Of a stretch of 35,629 nt of DNA, positions 1 through 8,224 are shown one piece after another. Positions within the stretch are counted from its first letter, which is position 1. The number at the start of each line of letters is the position of its first letter. A program made the translations under genes and the position numbers. Origin of the DNA: Candidatus Segetimicrobium genomatis. GTDB lineage: Bacteria; Sysuimicrobiota; Sysuimicrobiia; Sysuimicrobiales; Kaftiobacteriaceae. A model generated the notes under the pieces. It was not told where the DNA came from, did no database searches, and saw only the letters and a program-made list of their open reading frames with translations. The DNA is taken from assembly GCA_005882335.1 (NCBI GenBank), contig VBAP01000029.1, forward strand, positions 1 to 35,629. Reading direction: 5' to 3'.

Positions 1-273
1 GGCTATGCCGTCGCGCATGGGACAGACCTACTGATCCACGACACGCAATACACTATGCCGGAGTACGCCGAGCACGTGGGCTGGGGCCATTCGGCCATCG
101 ATCACACCATCGCCTTTGCCCGGCTGGCTCGCGTGCGACGGCTGGTCACGTTCCACCACGATCCCAGCCACAGCGACGCAGAGCTTGATCGCCTGCTTGC
201 GGAAGCCGCCAGCATCGGGCCCCTCCCGTTTGAACTTATCCCCGGCATGGAAGGCATGCAGTTCGAAATTTGA
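1..273 (+). CDS. MBL-fold metallo-hydrolase, C-terminal part
   Basis: The reading frame is open from the first base of the window, so the N-terminus and the HxHxDH metal motif lie outside it. The visible 90 residues contain HDTQY, then GWGHS and FHHDPSHSD. This is the arrangement of the last metal ligands in metallo-beta-lactamase-fold hydrolases of the PhnP / RNase Z-like group, where an Asp and a final His complete a two-metal site. The substrate cannot be told from this fragment; phosphodiester or cyclic phosphate cleavage is common in the group. The VOC gene follows after 22 bp in the same direction and is probably co-transcribed. Confidence 0.8.
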   Translation, partial: GYAVAHGTDLLIHDTQYTMPEYAEHVGWGHSAIDHTIAFARLARVRRLVTFHHDPSHSDAELDRLLAEAASIGPLPFELIPGMEGMQFEI

Positions 274-295
274 GTCCGGTCGGAGGCTCTGTCGC

Positions 296-673
296 ATGAT
301 CACTGGCGTCCAGGACATCTACTACTATGTGTCGGACATGGCTCGCGCGGTGCGCTTCTACTGCGACGTCCTCAAGCTCAGCGTGGTGCATCAGGACAAG
401 AGCTGGACGAGCTTTGATGTGGGCGGTGTACGGATCGGGCTCCACTGGACAGGCGGTGTCCCGGTCCCGCAGATTCCCAAGGGTCCGGGTGGCGTCACGG
501 CCGGAGCCACCCTGACATTTCGCGTCTCCAATCTCATCGCAGTTGTCGAAGACCTGCGGAAGGCGGGGATCAGATTCCTGGGTGACATCACCACTAAAGA
601 GTGGGGCAGTATTGTCGCGTTTGAAGATCCCGATGGCAACGTCCTCAAGCTGATGCAGCCATCAACTCGCTGA
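296..673 (+). CDS. VOC (glyoxalase/bleomycin-resistance fold) family protein
   Basis: This is a 125-residue single-domain protein. It opens with the typical VOC beginning (DIYYYVSDMARAVRFYCDVL) and ends with FEDPDGNVLKLMQ, where the Glu/Asp-Pro-Asp-Gly-Asn turn closes the second beta-alpha-beta-beta-beta module. The ATG at 296 is chosen because GGAGG lies at 282-286, nine bases upstream; the longer frame starting at 116 runs back through the preceding gene. VOC proteins act as metal-dependent lyases, isomerases, dioxygenases or binding proteins, and nothing here fixes the substrate. Confidence 0.85.
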   Translation: MITGVQDIYYYVSDMARAVRFYCDVLKLSVVHQDKSWTSFDVGGVRIGLHWTGGVPVPQIPKGPGGVTAGATLTFRVSNLIAVVEDLRKAGIRFLGDITTKEWGSIVAFEDPDGNVLKLMQPSTR

Positions 674-762
674 AACCCACCCGCACTAGAATCCTTCATC
701 GAAGCCAGCAATAGCCTATTCCTTTAGTTAACCTGCCGAAGCACAAGTCGCTGCAATTCGTT

Positions 763-963
763 AGATGGGGGCGGGGAAGGGTCGCGGGCGACTGGAGGCG
801 AGCCGTTGCCGCCGTTAGCGAGCGCCGCGTCGCGGAGGGTCGGGCCCTGTACACGGAGCGTAGTCCAGCGGAGTTGTACAGGGGGGCCCGGAGCAGCGAG
901 CGCGAGCGTTACGCCCGGCAGGCGAGCCGACTCGGAGCGAAGCGGCCCTTCCCCGCCCCGTCT
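763..963. repeat. 200-bp nested quasi-palindrome between VOC and MFS genes
   Basis: GGGGCGGGGAAGGG at 768-781 is the exact reverse complement of 946-959, and pairing continues inward over 782-785 / 942-945 with one G-U. Inside it CGGGCCC plus TGTACA (841-853) pairs with TGTACA and GGGCCCG (875-890), with a three-base bulge. The remainder is rich in short gagcg/gcgag words. No coding frame in it resembles a protein. It may be a large RNA or DNA stem-loop or a miniature mobile element; no flanking target duplication was identified. Confidence 0.6.
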
Positions 964-1044
964 GTGGAGGCAAGATGCCGCGCGAGCCTTTGGGATGCAC
1001 GGGCCTGGTCGCTCCGCTCCCTAGTTCCTGTTATTGTAGTCTCT

Positions 1045-2286
1045 GTGCCCTGGCTCAGTCGCGACGGCCGCCTCATCCTAACCGCCCGCGCCGTTCGCAC
1101 CTTCGCTTACGGATATCTCAGCGTCATCCTCGGTGTGTATCTCGAAAATCTGGGTCTGACGCCCTGGCAGATCGGCGCGGTACTGACCGCCACGCTGGCC
1201 GGTTCCGCGGCGCTGACCGCCATCTTTTCTCTTGTCGCAGACGTCGTGGGGCGGCGCCGTATGCTGCTCATCAGCGCCGCGCTGATGGCGATCGCTGGCG
1301 GAGCGTTCGCAGCCACGAGCAATTATCTGCTACTCCTCGTGGCCTCGCTGACGGGCACCATCGGCGCGACGTCGGGTGAAGTTGGACCGTTCCTCTCCCT
1401 GGAACAGGCAATCCTTCCACAGACGACGGATGCCAGGCACCGCACCACGCTGTTCGGTGTGTACAATACCGCAGGCGCGCTGGCGGCCGCGGCGGGATCC
1501 CTCTTTGCAGCGGTCCCCGCCGTCGCGCAGCACTGGATGGGACTGGGGCCGGCCCAATCACTACGGGCGATGTTCCTCCTCTATGCGGCGCTGGGAGTGT
1601 GCGTCCTGCTGTTGTTTACACGTCTCGGCCCGGCGGTCGAGCTCTCTGTCGAGGAGCGCACAGCGGCGCTGTCCCGAACCGGACGGTACAGGGGGCGTCT
1701 GGGGCTGGGTGCCTCCCGCGGCACAGTGAGGCGCCTGGCGGCGCTCTTCGGCTTGGATTCGCTGGCGGGCGGGTTCGTCGTGCAAAGCCTGCTGGCCTAC
1801 TGGCTGCACCTGCGCTGGGGTGTGGGACCTGAAGTGCTCGGTCCCGTATTTCTGGGAGTTGGTCTCCTGCAGGCCGGGTCGTTCCTCGCCGCCGGGAAAC
1901 TGGCGGCCCGCTTCGGTCTCATCAACACGATGGTGTTCACACACCTGCCGAGCAATCTGCTCCTGATGCTGGTACCCGCCGCTCCCTCTCTGCCGTGGGC
2001 GATCGGGCTCCTTCTGGCACGCCATGCGCTATCGCAGATGGACGTACCGACACGGCAGAGCTATACCATGGCAGTGGTCAGCCCGGCCGAGCGCACGGCC
2101 GCGGCCGCGGCCACAAACGTCGTGCGGAATGTCGCGCAGGCGATTACCCCGGTGCTCTCCGGCATCGCCATGCAGACGGTCGCACTCGGCCTCCCGTTCG
2201 TGCTGGGAGGCGGGTTGAAAATTATCTACGATCTCGCGCTGTTTGCGATGTTCCGCGGCATCCGGCCGCCGGAAGAACGGACCTAA
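1045..2286 (+). CDS. MFS transporter
   Basis: A protein of about 413 residues with roughly twelve hydrophobic segments, including an RTFAYGYLSVILGVYL first helix and a DVVGRRR loop between helices 2 and 3 that matches the MFS loop motif. It is a major facilitator superfamily inner-membrane carrier, probably a drug or metabolite exporter; substrate unknown. The frame is open back to 874, but the upstream residues are Arg-rich translation of the quasi-palindrome. I therefore place the start at GTG 1045, just before the first membrane helix. No clear Shine-Dalgarno is visible, so the start is uncertain. The stop lies five bases from the end of the convergent ACT-like gene. Confidence 0.8.
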   Translation: MPWLSRDGRLILTARAVRTFAYGYLSVILGVYLENLGLTPWQIGAVLTATLAGSAALTAIFSLVADVVGRRRMLLISAALMAIAGGAFAATSNYLLLLVASLTGTIGATSGEVGPFLSLEQAILPQTTDARHRTTLFGVYNTAGALAAAAGSLFAAVPAVAQHWMGLGPAQSLRAMFLLYAALGVCVLLLFTRLGPAVELSVEERTAALSRTGRYRGRLGLGASRGTVRRLAALFGLDSLAGGFVVQSLLAYWLHLRWGVGPEVLGPVFLGVGLLQAGSFLAAGKLAARFGLINTMVFTHLPSNLLLMLVPAAPSLPWAIGLLLARHALSQMDVPTRQSYTMAVVSPAERTAAAAATNVVRNVAQAITPVLSGIAMQTVALGLPFVLGGGLKIIYDLALFAMFRGIRPPEERT

Positions 2287-2291
2287 TCATC

Positions 2292-2684
2292 CTATGTCTC
2301 GATCCCCAACTGCAGCACCGTATCCAAACAGCGCTGCGCGTGCTCGGCCGGTACGACGAGATGATCGCGGTAGAACGCGGGGAAGGTGGACGCGGGAACA
2401 CCAGCCGCGGCGACGACCCGTGCCAGCCGGTTCACGAATGCTGGGTCCGGTGGCGCCTCGTCGATGGAGATCAACCGCAGCCCTCGTTCCACCGCCGCCG
2501 ATGAAAATCGGGCGGCCAGTCTCATCCACTCGGTCTCCTGCAACGTCACCACCAGCACGTCGGGCCCGCGCACAGTGAAAAACGGCGCGTACACGGCGCC
2601 CAGTGCGGACTGCAAACTCCGTTCCAGCGTGGCCGGCACCCGCGCGCGGACAACCGCTGCCGGATGCAGCGCCACGCGCATCAC
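2292..2684 (-). CDS. ACT-like (CASTOR-type) small regulatory-domain protein
   Basis: 130 residues. The second half (GVPASTFPAFYRDHLVVPAEHAQRCLDTVLQLG in part) has the pattern of ACT_7/CASTOR-type domains: a strand of varied residues, a D-x-L-V-V-P strand, then a helix ending in LxxLG. The first half (VRGPDVLVVTLQETEW) looks like a second, weaker copy. ACT domains bind amino acids and regulate enzymes or transport. The start codon overlaps the stop of the upstream PLP enzyme gene (ATGA), so the two are translationally coupled and may function together in sulfur-amino-acid metabolism. The family call is by eye and moderate; regulation of the partner is inference. Confidence 0.6.
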   Translation of the reverse strand: MMRVALHPAAVVRARVPATLERSLQSALGAVYAPFFTVRGPDVLVVTLQETEWMRLAARFSSAAVERGLRLISIDEAPPDPAFVNRLARVVAAAGVPASTFPAFYRDHLVVPAEHAQRCLDTVLQLGIET

Positions 2685-3856
2685 GCCAACCGCAACGCCT
2701 GCTCAAAATCTTCCAGCAGGTCGTCGGGATCTTCGATCCCCACGCTGACCCGGATCAGACCCTCCGAAATGCCTGCCGCCGCGCGGATCTCCTTCGGCAT
2801 CTGCACGCTGCTGATGCCAGCCGGATGTGAGACCAGCGTGCTGATCCCGCCCAGGCTGGTGGCGCGCTTGCAGACCTGCAGCGCTTCAAACGCGCGCACG
2901 CCTGGGCCGTAGCCGCCTTTCACTTCGAAACTCAGCATGCCACCGAACCCGCGCATCTGGCGCCGGGCGATGGCGTGCCCAGGGTGCGACGGAAGACCCG
3001 GATAGTAGACCTTCGACACCTTCGGGTGCCCCGCGAAAAACTCGGCCAGCCGCTGCGCGCTGCCATTCTGCCGCTCCACCCGCAGCGCCAGCGTCGTCAG
3101 TCCCCGGATGACCAGCCAGGCCCCGAACGGATCTATCGTGGTTCCCAGGATACGCGCCTGGCGTTTCGCGCGCTTGATGAACTCCGCCCGGCCGACGATG
3201 AGACCCGCTGTGACGTCATGGTGGCCGCCCAGGTATTTCGTGGCGCTGTGGGCGACCACGTCCACGCCGAGAGACAACGGCGTCTGATTGTACGGTGTGG
3301 CCCAGGTGTTGTCGGCGATCGTGACGGCGCTGCGCGCCCGGGCCAGCGCCGCCACCCGTTCGATCTCAGTGATCCCGAGCATGGGGTTGTTTGGTGTCTC
3401 AATAAAGAGCAGCTTCGTGTTGGGGCGCAGCGCCCGCTCGTACGCGTCGGTGCTGGAATCCGAAATCACGGTGGTCTGGATCCCGTAGCCGGGCAGGATA
3501 TCTGCAAACAATTGATAGGTGGCCTGATAGATGGCGGCGGGCGCGACCGCATGGTCGCCGGGTTTGACCACGGTGAGCACGGCAGACGACACCGCCCCCA
3601 TCCCCGACGAGGTGGCCAGCGCATCCTCGCCGCCCTCCAGCAGCGCCACCTTCTCCTCCAGGACCCTCGTAGTCGGGTTGGCCCAACGCGTGTAGATATA
3701 TCCAGGCGGGATCTCCTGGCCCAGGCGCGCGCCCTCTTCGGCGGAGTCATAGTAGAAGGTCGCCGTCTGGTAGATGGGCGGCGCGACGGCCTTGTGCGCA
3801 TCCGGCATCCTGCCGCCGTGGATGGCCTTGGTGGTGAAACCCCAGTCCTTGCTCAT
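2681..3856 (-). CDS. Cys/Met metabolism PLP-dependent enzyme (cystathionine gamma-synthase/lyase family)
   Basis: 391 residues, the usual size. The PLP lysine is K207 in the SATKYLGGHHD motif; D182 (ADNTWATP) binds the pyridine nitrogen, and YTRWANPTTRVLE (residues 55-67) supplies phosphate-binding residues from the neighbouring subunit. Family members form or cleave cystathionine, make homocysteine from O-acyl-homoserine, or release methanethiol; sequence alone does not separate these. The ATG at 3856 is preceded by GGGAG at an eight-base spacing. The open frame continues to 3997 only because a tandem repeat happens to lack stops. A TAGAAT -10 candidate on the minus strand lies at 3927-3932. 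Confidence 0.9.
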   Translation of the reverse strand: MSKDWGFTTKAIHGGRMPDAHKAVAPPIYQTATFYYDSAEEGARLGQEIPPGYIYTRWANPTTRVLEEKVALLEGGEDALATSSGMGAVSSAVLTVVKPGDHAVAPAAIYQATYQLFADILPGYGIQTTVISDSSTDAYERALRPNTKLLFIETPNNPMLGITEIERVAALARARSAVTIADNTWATPYNQTPLSLGVDVVAHSATKYLGGHHDVTAGLIVGRAEFIKRAKRQARILGTTIDPFGAWLVIRGLTTLALRVERQNGSAQRLAEFFAGHPKVSKVYYPGLPSHPGHAIARRQMRGFGGMLSFEVKGGYGPGVRAFEALQVCKRATSLGGISTLVSHPAGISSVQMPKEIRAAAGISEGLIRVSVGIEDPDDLLEDFEQALRLA

Positions 3857-3879
3857 GGAGGACGCTCCCTTGCTTGAAA

Positions 3880-4049
3880 GTGACTGGTGACTAGTGACTG
3901 GTGACTGGTGACTGGCTATCATGACTATTCTACGGCGACCGGGGCTTCCCGCGCGATCGTGGTCGTAGGTCGCGCGCCCCGGATCGTCGAAACCCACGAA
4001 CCGTGCTCAGAGCCATCCCCCAATCACCAATCACCAGTCACCAGTCACC
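3880..4049. repeat. Junction repeat A: GTGACTGG arms between divergent genes
   Basis: About five GTGACTGG-type units at 3880-3915 face their reverse complement CACCAGT/CACCAAT units at 4020-4049 across about 104 bases. The spacer itself can fold: CCGGGGC and GCGCGA near 3940-3956 match TCGCGC and GCCCCGG near 3971-3983. On each coding strand the C-rich face lies immediately upstream of the start codon. The right arm runs directly into the ATG of nfo. Confidence 0.9.
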
Positions 4050-4904
4050 ATGAAGTTCGGCGCCCACGTGAGCATCCGCGGCGCGTTGCACCTTGCGGTC
4101 GACCGCGCCGGGGCCATCGGCTGCGAGTGCCTGCAGATCTTCGTCGGCAGCCCGCGCCAGTGGCGGGAAGTCATTTATCCTGAACGAGATCTCGACCTCT
4201 TCATCGAAAAGCGCCGGAAGGCACGACTCGATCCCCTGGTCGCCCACGCCTCGTATCTGATCAATCTGGCAGCCGCCGACATGGATCTCTACCACCGCTC
4301 CACGGCCGCGCTGATCTATGCGCTGCGCGCCATGGACCGTCTTGGTGGATTCGCGGTCATCACGCACCTGGGCAGTCGAGGTGATCGGCCGTGGCCAGAT
4401 GCGCTCGCCAGGATCACCGCGGCACTTTCAGTGGCCCTCGATGCCACCAAACGGGCGGCGGTCCTGTTGGAGCACAGCGTTGGGGCCGGCGGCCAGGTCG
4501 GTGGGACGTTCGAGGAGATCGCAGACATCCTGGAGGCAATGCGATTTCAGCCGCGCGTGGGGATCTGTCTCGACTCCTGCCACCTGTTCGCCGCGGGCTG
4601 GGATCTCCGCACCCCCCAGGGTGTCAACCAGATGCTGCGCGCCTTCGATCATACTGTGGGCCTGAAACATCTGCGCGCCCTGCATCTCAACGATTCGAAG
4701 GGGGCCCTCGGCTCGCGCATCGACCGGCACGAGGACATCGGCCAGGGACGCATCGGCCGCCGTGGGTTCGCAGCGCTGGTCAATCATCCAAAACTGCGGA
4801 GGCTCCCGGGGTTCATCGAGACGCCGGGCTTTGATCATCAAGGGCCGGACCGGAGGAACCTTGATCTACTGAAGGAGCTGAGAGCCCGCGGGGAACGAAA
4901 ATGA
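4050..4904 (+). CDS. nfo: Endonuclease IV (AP endonuclease)
   Basis: 284 residues, normal length. It is a base-excision-repair enzyme that cuts 5' to abasic sites and trims blocked 3' ends using three zinc ions. All nine metal ligands known from E. coli Nfo can be placed in order: H66, H106, E141, D175, H178, H212, D225, H227 and E257. The signatures GICLDSCHLFAAGWDL and HLNDSKGALGSRIDRHEDIG are intact. There is no Shine-Dalgarno sequence: the 30 bases before the ATG are the CACCAGT repeat arm. The last codons (RGERK) and stop run into the GGGAACG arm of junction B. Confidence 0.97.
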   Translation: MKFGAHVSIRGALHLAVDRAGAIGCECLQIFVGSPRQWREVIYPERDLDLFIEKRRKARLDPLVAHASYLINLAAADMDLYHRSTAALIYALRAMDRLGGFAVITHLGSRGDRPWPDALARITAALSVALDATKRAAVLLEHSVGAGGQVGGTFEEIADILEAMRFQPRVGICLDSCHLFAAGWDLRTPQGVNQMLRAFDHTVGLKHLRALHLNDSKGALGSRIDRHEDIGQGRIGRRGFAALVNHPKLRRLPGFIETPGFDHQGPDRRNLDLLKELRARGERK

Positions 4905-4990
4905 CGGGAACGGGGAACGCGGTAACGGGGGAGCGCGAAACTGCGGTCGAGAACATGGCGTTCCCGCGACACCGCGCGCCCGCGATCCCG
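4889..4990. repeat. Junction repeat B: GGGAACG / CGTTCCC arms between convergent genes
   Basis: G-rich GGGAACG-type units at 4889-4937 begin inside the last codons of nfo. C-rich complements (GTTCCCGCG, CCCGCGATCCCGC) occupy 4957-4990, up to the stop of the convergent permease gene. Both genes are therefore followed, on their own strands, by a G-rich arm. There is no T-tract typical of an intrinsic terminator. Confidence 0.85.
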
Positions 4991-4995
4991 CATCA

Positions 4996-5817
4996 TCAGG
5001 CCGCCAGCGACGGGTACAGCCGGCTCGCCACCGCCACGAAGAGGGCGAGCACCCCTGCCAGCACCGCAAAATCGAGCCCCAGGCCGAACGTGCTGGTCCC
5101 GCCCTGAATCATCAGCGCCCGCAACGCATCGACCTGATACGTCAGCGGGTTGATCGCCGCCACCACGCGCAGCCAGCCCGGCATCAAGTCCACCGGGTAG
5201 ATGGCGTTGCTGGCAAAGAACAGCGGCATCGTCAGCACCTGGCCGATACCCATCACCCGCTCCCGCGTTTTCACCAGACAGGCCACCATCAGTGAAAGTG
5301 TTGCAAAGACCGCAGAGGCAAGAATAATCGCCGCGAGCACCCCCAAGATCGCACCGGGCGAAAACCGCAGGTCGACTCCGAGGAGGACAGAGAGGAGGTA
5401 GATGATGAGTCCCTGCGACAGGCCGCGGAGCCCGGCCGACAGAGCCTTCCCCAGTACGAGCGCGACACGAGAGGCAGGACTGACCAGATACTTGTGCACG
5501 ATGCCCAAATCGCGCTCCCAGACGGCTGTGATGCCATAAAAGATGGCAATAAAGAGCCCGCTCTGCGCCAATACCCCAGGCGCCAGGAAGTCCCGGTAGC
5601 TGATCGCCCCGGTGGGGACGCCGCGGATGCGGCCAAAAACTTGTCCGAACACCAGCAGCCACAGCATGGGTTGGACGGCGCGCGTCAGCAACTCCAGTGG
5701 ATCGTGGCGCAGCTTACGGGCCTCGGCTTCAAGCACCGTCAGCGTATGGCTCACGAAGTCCACAAACGGATTCGCGTTAGCCGAGACGGCGGGCTGTACG
5801 GCGCGTTCGGAGAGCAT
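4996..5817 (-). CDS. ABC-2 type transporter permease
   Basis: 273 residues with about six membrane helices. It matches the ABC-2/DrrB-type permease pattern: ISYRDFLAPGVLAQSGLF, the ERDLGIVHKYLVSPASR cytoplasmic segment, and PVDLMPGWLRVVAAINPLTYQVDALR near the C-terminus. It would form the membrane part of an exporter with the ATPase encoded just upstream. The ATG at 5817 is chosen because AAGGAGGAGG (5826-5835 on the minus strand) lies eight bases before it. This makes the start overlap the end of the ATPase gene by 41 bases. Likely substrates are drugs or lipids, controlled by the MarR regulator of the same operon. Confidence 0.9.
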   Translation of the reverse strand: MLSERAVQPAVSANANPFVDFVSHTLTVLEAEARKLRHDPLELLTRAVQPMLWLLVFGQVFGRIRGVPTGAISYRDFLAPGVLAQSGLFIAIFYGITAVWERDLGIVHKYLVSPASRVALVLGKALSAGLRGLSQGLIIYLLSVLLGVDLRFSPGAILGVLAAIILASAVFATLSLMVACLVKTRERVMGIGQVLTMPLFFASNAIYPVDLMPGWLRVVAAINPLTYQVDALRALMIQGGTSTFGLGLDFAVLAGVLALFVAVASRLYPSLAA

Positions 5818-6592
5818 CCCTGTAACCTCCTCCTTCATCGATTTCGCTTCCGGTGAAATGGATGAACACGTCCTCGAGTGTGGCCCCGCCGCCGACCGCT
5901 TCCCGCAACGATGCCGGACTCCCGACAGCCGTGATCACGCCACGGTGCATGATGGCTACCTCGTCGCACAACTCTTCGGCTTCCTCCATATAGTGGGTGG
6001 TCATGACGATCGTCGTACCCTCGGAGCGGCGAACGTCCCGGATGTGTTGCCAGACGGCGTGCCGGGCCACCGGATCGAGCCCGACCGTGGGCTCGTCCAG
6101 AAACAGCACCGCGGGCCGGTGCAGCATCGCCTGCGCGATCTCTAGACGCCGGATCATGCCGCCGGAGTACGTCCGGACGAGCGTGTGCGCGGCGTCGCTC
6201 AGGCCCATGAATTCCAACGCGCCGGCGATCCGCTCCCGGCGCTGTTCGGATGGGATGCGGTAGAGCTTGGCCGAGATCAGCAGGTTCTCGTATCCGGTCA
6301 GCGTGCTGTCGGCCGACAGCATTTGCGGCACGTAGCCGATCCTCGCGCGTACCCGCGCCGCCTCCCGCACGAGGTCGGCTCCCGCCACGCGGGCTCCCCC
6401 GGAGGTCGGTGCCAGCAGGGTCGTCAGCATCTTGATGGTCGTGCTCTTGCCGGCGCCGTTGGGACCCAGCAGGCCGAAGACCGAGGACGCCGGGACGGTG
6501 ATCGACAGCGCGTCGACGGCCACCAGCGAACCAAACCGGCGCGTCAGACGGTCTGTGATGACGGCAGGGGGAAGATCCTCGTGCTCAACCAA
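5777..6592 (-). CDS. ABC exporter ATP-binding protein (DrrA/CcmA type)
   Basis: 271 residues. Walker A is GPNGAGKST (43-51), followed by a Q-loop (YVPQ), the signature YSGGM, Walker B LFLDEPT and the H-loop TTH. The C-terminal tail after GVITAVG is the short extension typical of DrrA-like ATPases that pair with ABC-2 permeases. The start is TTG at 6592, preceded by GAGAGGAGG at good spacing and overlapping the end of the MarR gene by eight bases. Longer frames to 6736 run back through that gene. It energises export together with the downstream permease. Confidence 0.93.
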   Translation of the reverse strand: MVEHEDLPPAVITDRLTRRFGSLVAVDALSITVPASSVFGLLGPNGAGKSTTIKMLTTLLAPTSGGARVAGADLVREAARVRARIGYVPQMLSADSTLTGYENLLISAKLYRIPSEQRRERIAGALEFMGLSDAAHTLVRTYSGGMIRRLEIAQAMLHRPAVLFLDEPTVGLDPVARHAVWQHIRDVRRSEGTTIVMTTHYMEEAEELCDEVAIMHRGVITAVGSPASLREAVGGGATLEDVFIHFTGSEIDEGGGYRDALRTRRTARRLG

Positions 6593-7067
6593 TGATCCTG
6601 GCCTCCTCTCGAAACAGGCGGTCCAATACGGCGAGCGCGCCGGCAACCTTCCGCAGGTCCGCCGCAGACGCCCGGGCCAGCCGCATCGCGACCTGCCGCC
6701 GCGCCTTGCTGCGCATGCGGGCGAACAGCCGTCCACCGGCAGGCGTGAGCGTCAGCGCCACGCGGCGCCGCTCCGCCGGATCCGGCACGCGTCCCACCAG
6801 ACGGCGCCGTACCAACCGGTCGACGATGGTCGATGCCGTCGGCGCAGTGACTCCGAGGTGCTCGGCGACGCCGGCCAGCGAAGCGCCCGGATGACGCTCG
6901 ACGAACGCCAGCGCCCGGAACTGCGGTACGGATACCACCTGTGCGCCCTGGCGCCGCATCTCCGCCCGCACAACGCGCATCACCAGCGGTACCGTCTCGA
7001 GAATCTCCCGCGCGCAGCGGTCCGCCGTGGTAGAAGGTTCGGATCTCGACACGACGTGCAGGGCCAT
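6585..7067 (-). CDS. MarR family transcriptional regulator
   Basis: 160 residues with the winged helix-turn-helix layout of MarR proteins: VPQFRALAFVERHPGASLAGVAEHLGV (helices 2-3), TASTIVDRLVRRRLV as recognition helix, and the wing DPAERRRVALTLTPAG. The C-terminal helix forms the dimer interface. It is first in an operon with an ABC exporter and overlaps the next gene. MarR proteins usually repress their own operon until a small ligand binds, and a palindrome over the promoter supports autoregulation here. The ligand is unknown. Confidence 0.93.
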   Translation of the reverse strand: MALHVVSRSEPSTTADRCAREILETVPLVMRVVRAEMRRQGAQVVSVPQFRALAFVERHPGASLAGVAEHLGVTAPTASTIVDRLVRRRLVGRVPDPAERRRVALTLTPAGGRLFARMRSKARRQVAMRLARASAADLRKVAGALAVLDRLFREEARIIG

Positions 7068-7095
7068 TAGATCGCCGTCCTAACTATTTGATAAC

Positions 7096-7128
7096 CTAAG
7101 TATAAACTTAGATTCCGCGGGTGGTCAA
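7096..7128 (-). promoter_or_regulatory. Promoter with overlapping palindromic operator of the MarR-ABC operon
   Basis: On the minus strand TTGACC (7128-7123) and TTATAC (7105-7100) are separated by exactly 17 bases, a good sigma-70 promoter. The palindrome CTAAGT-ATAA-ACTTAG (7096-7111) covers the -10 element, so a dimer bound there would block RNA polymerase. The box is AT-rich in a GC-rich genome, which makes it stand out. Binding by the MarR protein encoded 30 bp downstream is inference. Confidence 0.7.
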
Positions 7129-7153
7129 GTGAGCGGTCCGGCTGATCCAGGAT

Positions 7154-8194
7154 CTAGGTCCGGCGCCCCGGCATGGGTTCGGTGGGAGGAGTAATCCGGA
7201 GGAACAGCGTCTCCAACAGCAACCGCGGGTGGACGTTCATCTCCAGCGCATCCTTCGCGTCTTCGACCGCCTGAATGCGCGCATTGAGAAGCGCGAGGGA
7301 CAGGGCGGTGGCCAGCGCAGCAATCCGGTCCCGGCGATCCAGGTTGATCAACTGCTCCTCATCACCGGTCTGCTGCCAGACCAGGATGTCTCGGTACCAG
7401 AACAGTGCGATCTCCAGGAGTTCAGGCAGGTTATCCTTGTCTTTTGCGAATTCCTCGGCGGCATCCAGTCGGTCCAACGGATCGGCCTGCTCCAGCCGCT
7501 CGAGCAAGTCCAGCATCTGTTCGCGGCGTTGCTGCGTCTCCTCCGACGTCACCCAGCGCACCGCCCGGCCCAGTTCACCCCCGGCCAGCGCGGCGACGAA
7601 CCGGGCCCGCCCTTTCGGCACGCCATACCGCTCGACCAAGGCGCGCTCGATCGCGGGCGACGGAATCAGCGAGAACCTGACCAGCTGGCAGCGTGAGACC
7701 ACGGTCGGCAGCAGCGGCACCGTGGACTCGGCGATCAGGACGATCACGACGCGGGCCGGTGGTTCCTCCAGGACCTTGAGCAGGCTGTTGGCCGCCTCGT
7801 TGGTCATCGCCTCGGCGTCGACGAGGACATAGACTTTCCAGCGGCTTTGGTACGGAGGATAGACCACCTCTCGCCGCAGCGCGAGCACCTGCTTGATCCC
7901 GATTCCGGTTTTCGTGGTGTCCTCGGGGTCGAGCAGCCGGCCCTGCGCGACGTCGACGACGCGGACGTCGGGATGCTGACCCGACGCGATGAGGGTGCAG
8001 GTCCGGCATTGACCGCAGGCGTCGCCGTCAGCGCGCTCGCAGTTCAGGAGTTGCGCAAACGCGATCGCGGCGTTATGCCGGCCGACGCCCCGCGGGCCGA
8101 CGAACAGGTAGGCGTGAGACACCCGGCCGGTGCGGACAGCCGTCCGTAGGAGCAACACGGCGTGGTCTTGGTCAACGAGATCTCGGAACGGCAT
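7154..8194 (-). CDS. holB: DNA polymerase III subunit delta-prime
   Basis: 346 residues from the ATG at 8194 (a TTG at 8209 is a possible alternative; neither has a clear Shine-Dalgarno). It is a clamp-loader subunit that helps place the sliding clamp on DNA. Visible are a clamp-loader AAA+ start (FRDLVDQDHAVLLLRTAV), the region equivalent to the P-loop (GPRGVGRHN), a four-cysteine zinc module (C52, C60, C63, C66) and the SRC motif that gives the arginine finger. The P-loop lysine is replaced by arginine, consistent with delta-prime subunits that do not hydrolyse ATP. It follows darA and tmk, an order shared with Firmicutes. Confidence 0.92.
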   Translation of the reverse strand: MPFRDLVDQDHAVLLLRTAVRTGRVSHAYLFVGPRGVGRHNAAIAFAQLLNCERADGDACGQCRTCTLIASGQHPDVRVVDVAQGRLLDPEDTTKTGIGIKQVLALRREVVYPPYQSRWKVYVLVDAEAMTNEAANSLLKVLEEPPARVVIVLIAESTVPLLPTVVSRCQLVRFSLIPSPAIERALVERYGVPKGRARFVAALAGGELGRAVRWVTSEETQQRREQMLDLLERLEQADPLDRLDAAEEFAKDKDNLPELLEIALFWYRDILVWQQTGDEEQLINLDRRDRIAALATALSLALLNARIQAVEDAKDALEMNVHPRLLLETLFLRITPPTEPMPGRRT

Positions 8195-8224
8195 CTTGGA
8201 TAAACCCAATCTGCTGGATTATGG

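Noticed and set aside
116..673. Longer version of the VOC gene starting at 116
   Set aside because: The extra 60 residues overlap the metallo-hydrolase gene in another frame, and a good Shine-Dalgarno precedes ATG 296.
874..1044. N-terminal extension of the first MFS gene
   Set aside because: It is Arg-rich translation of the quasi-palindrome, with no relation to the MFS fold.
3857..3997. N-terminal extension of the PLP enzyme
   Set aside because: The residues (SHQSPVTSHQS type) are tandem-repeat translation, and ATG 3856 has a Shine-Dalgarno and the family start.
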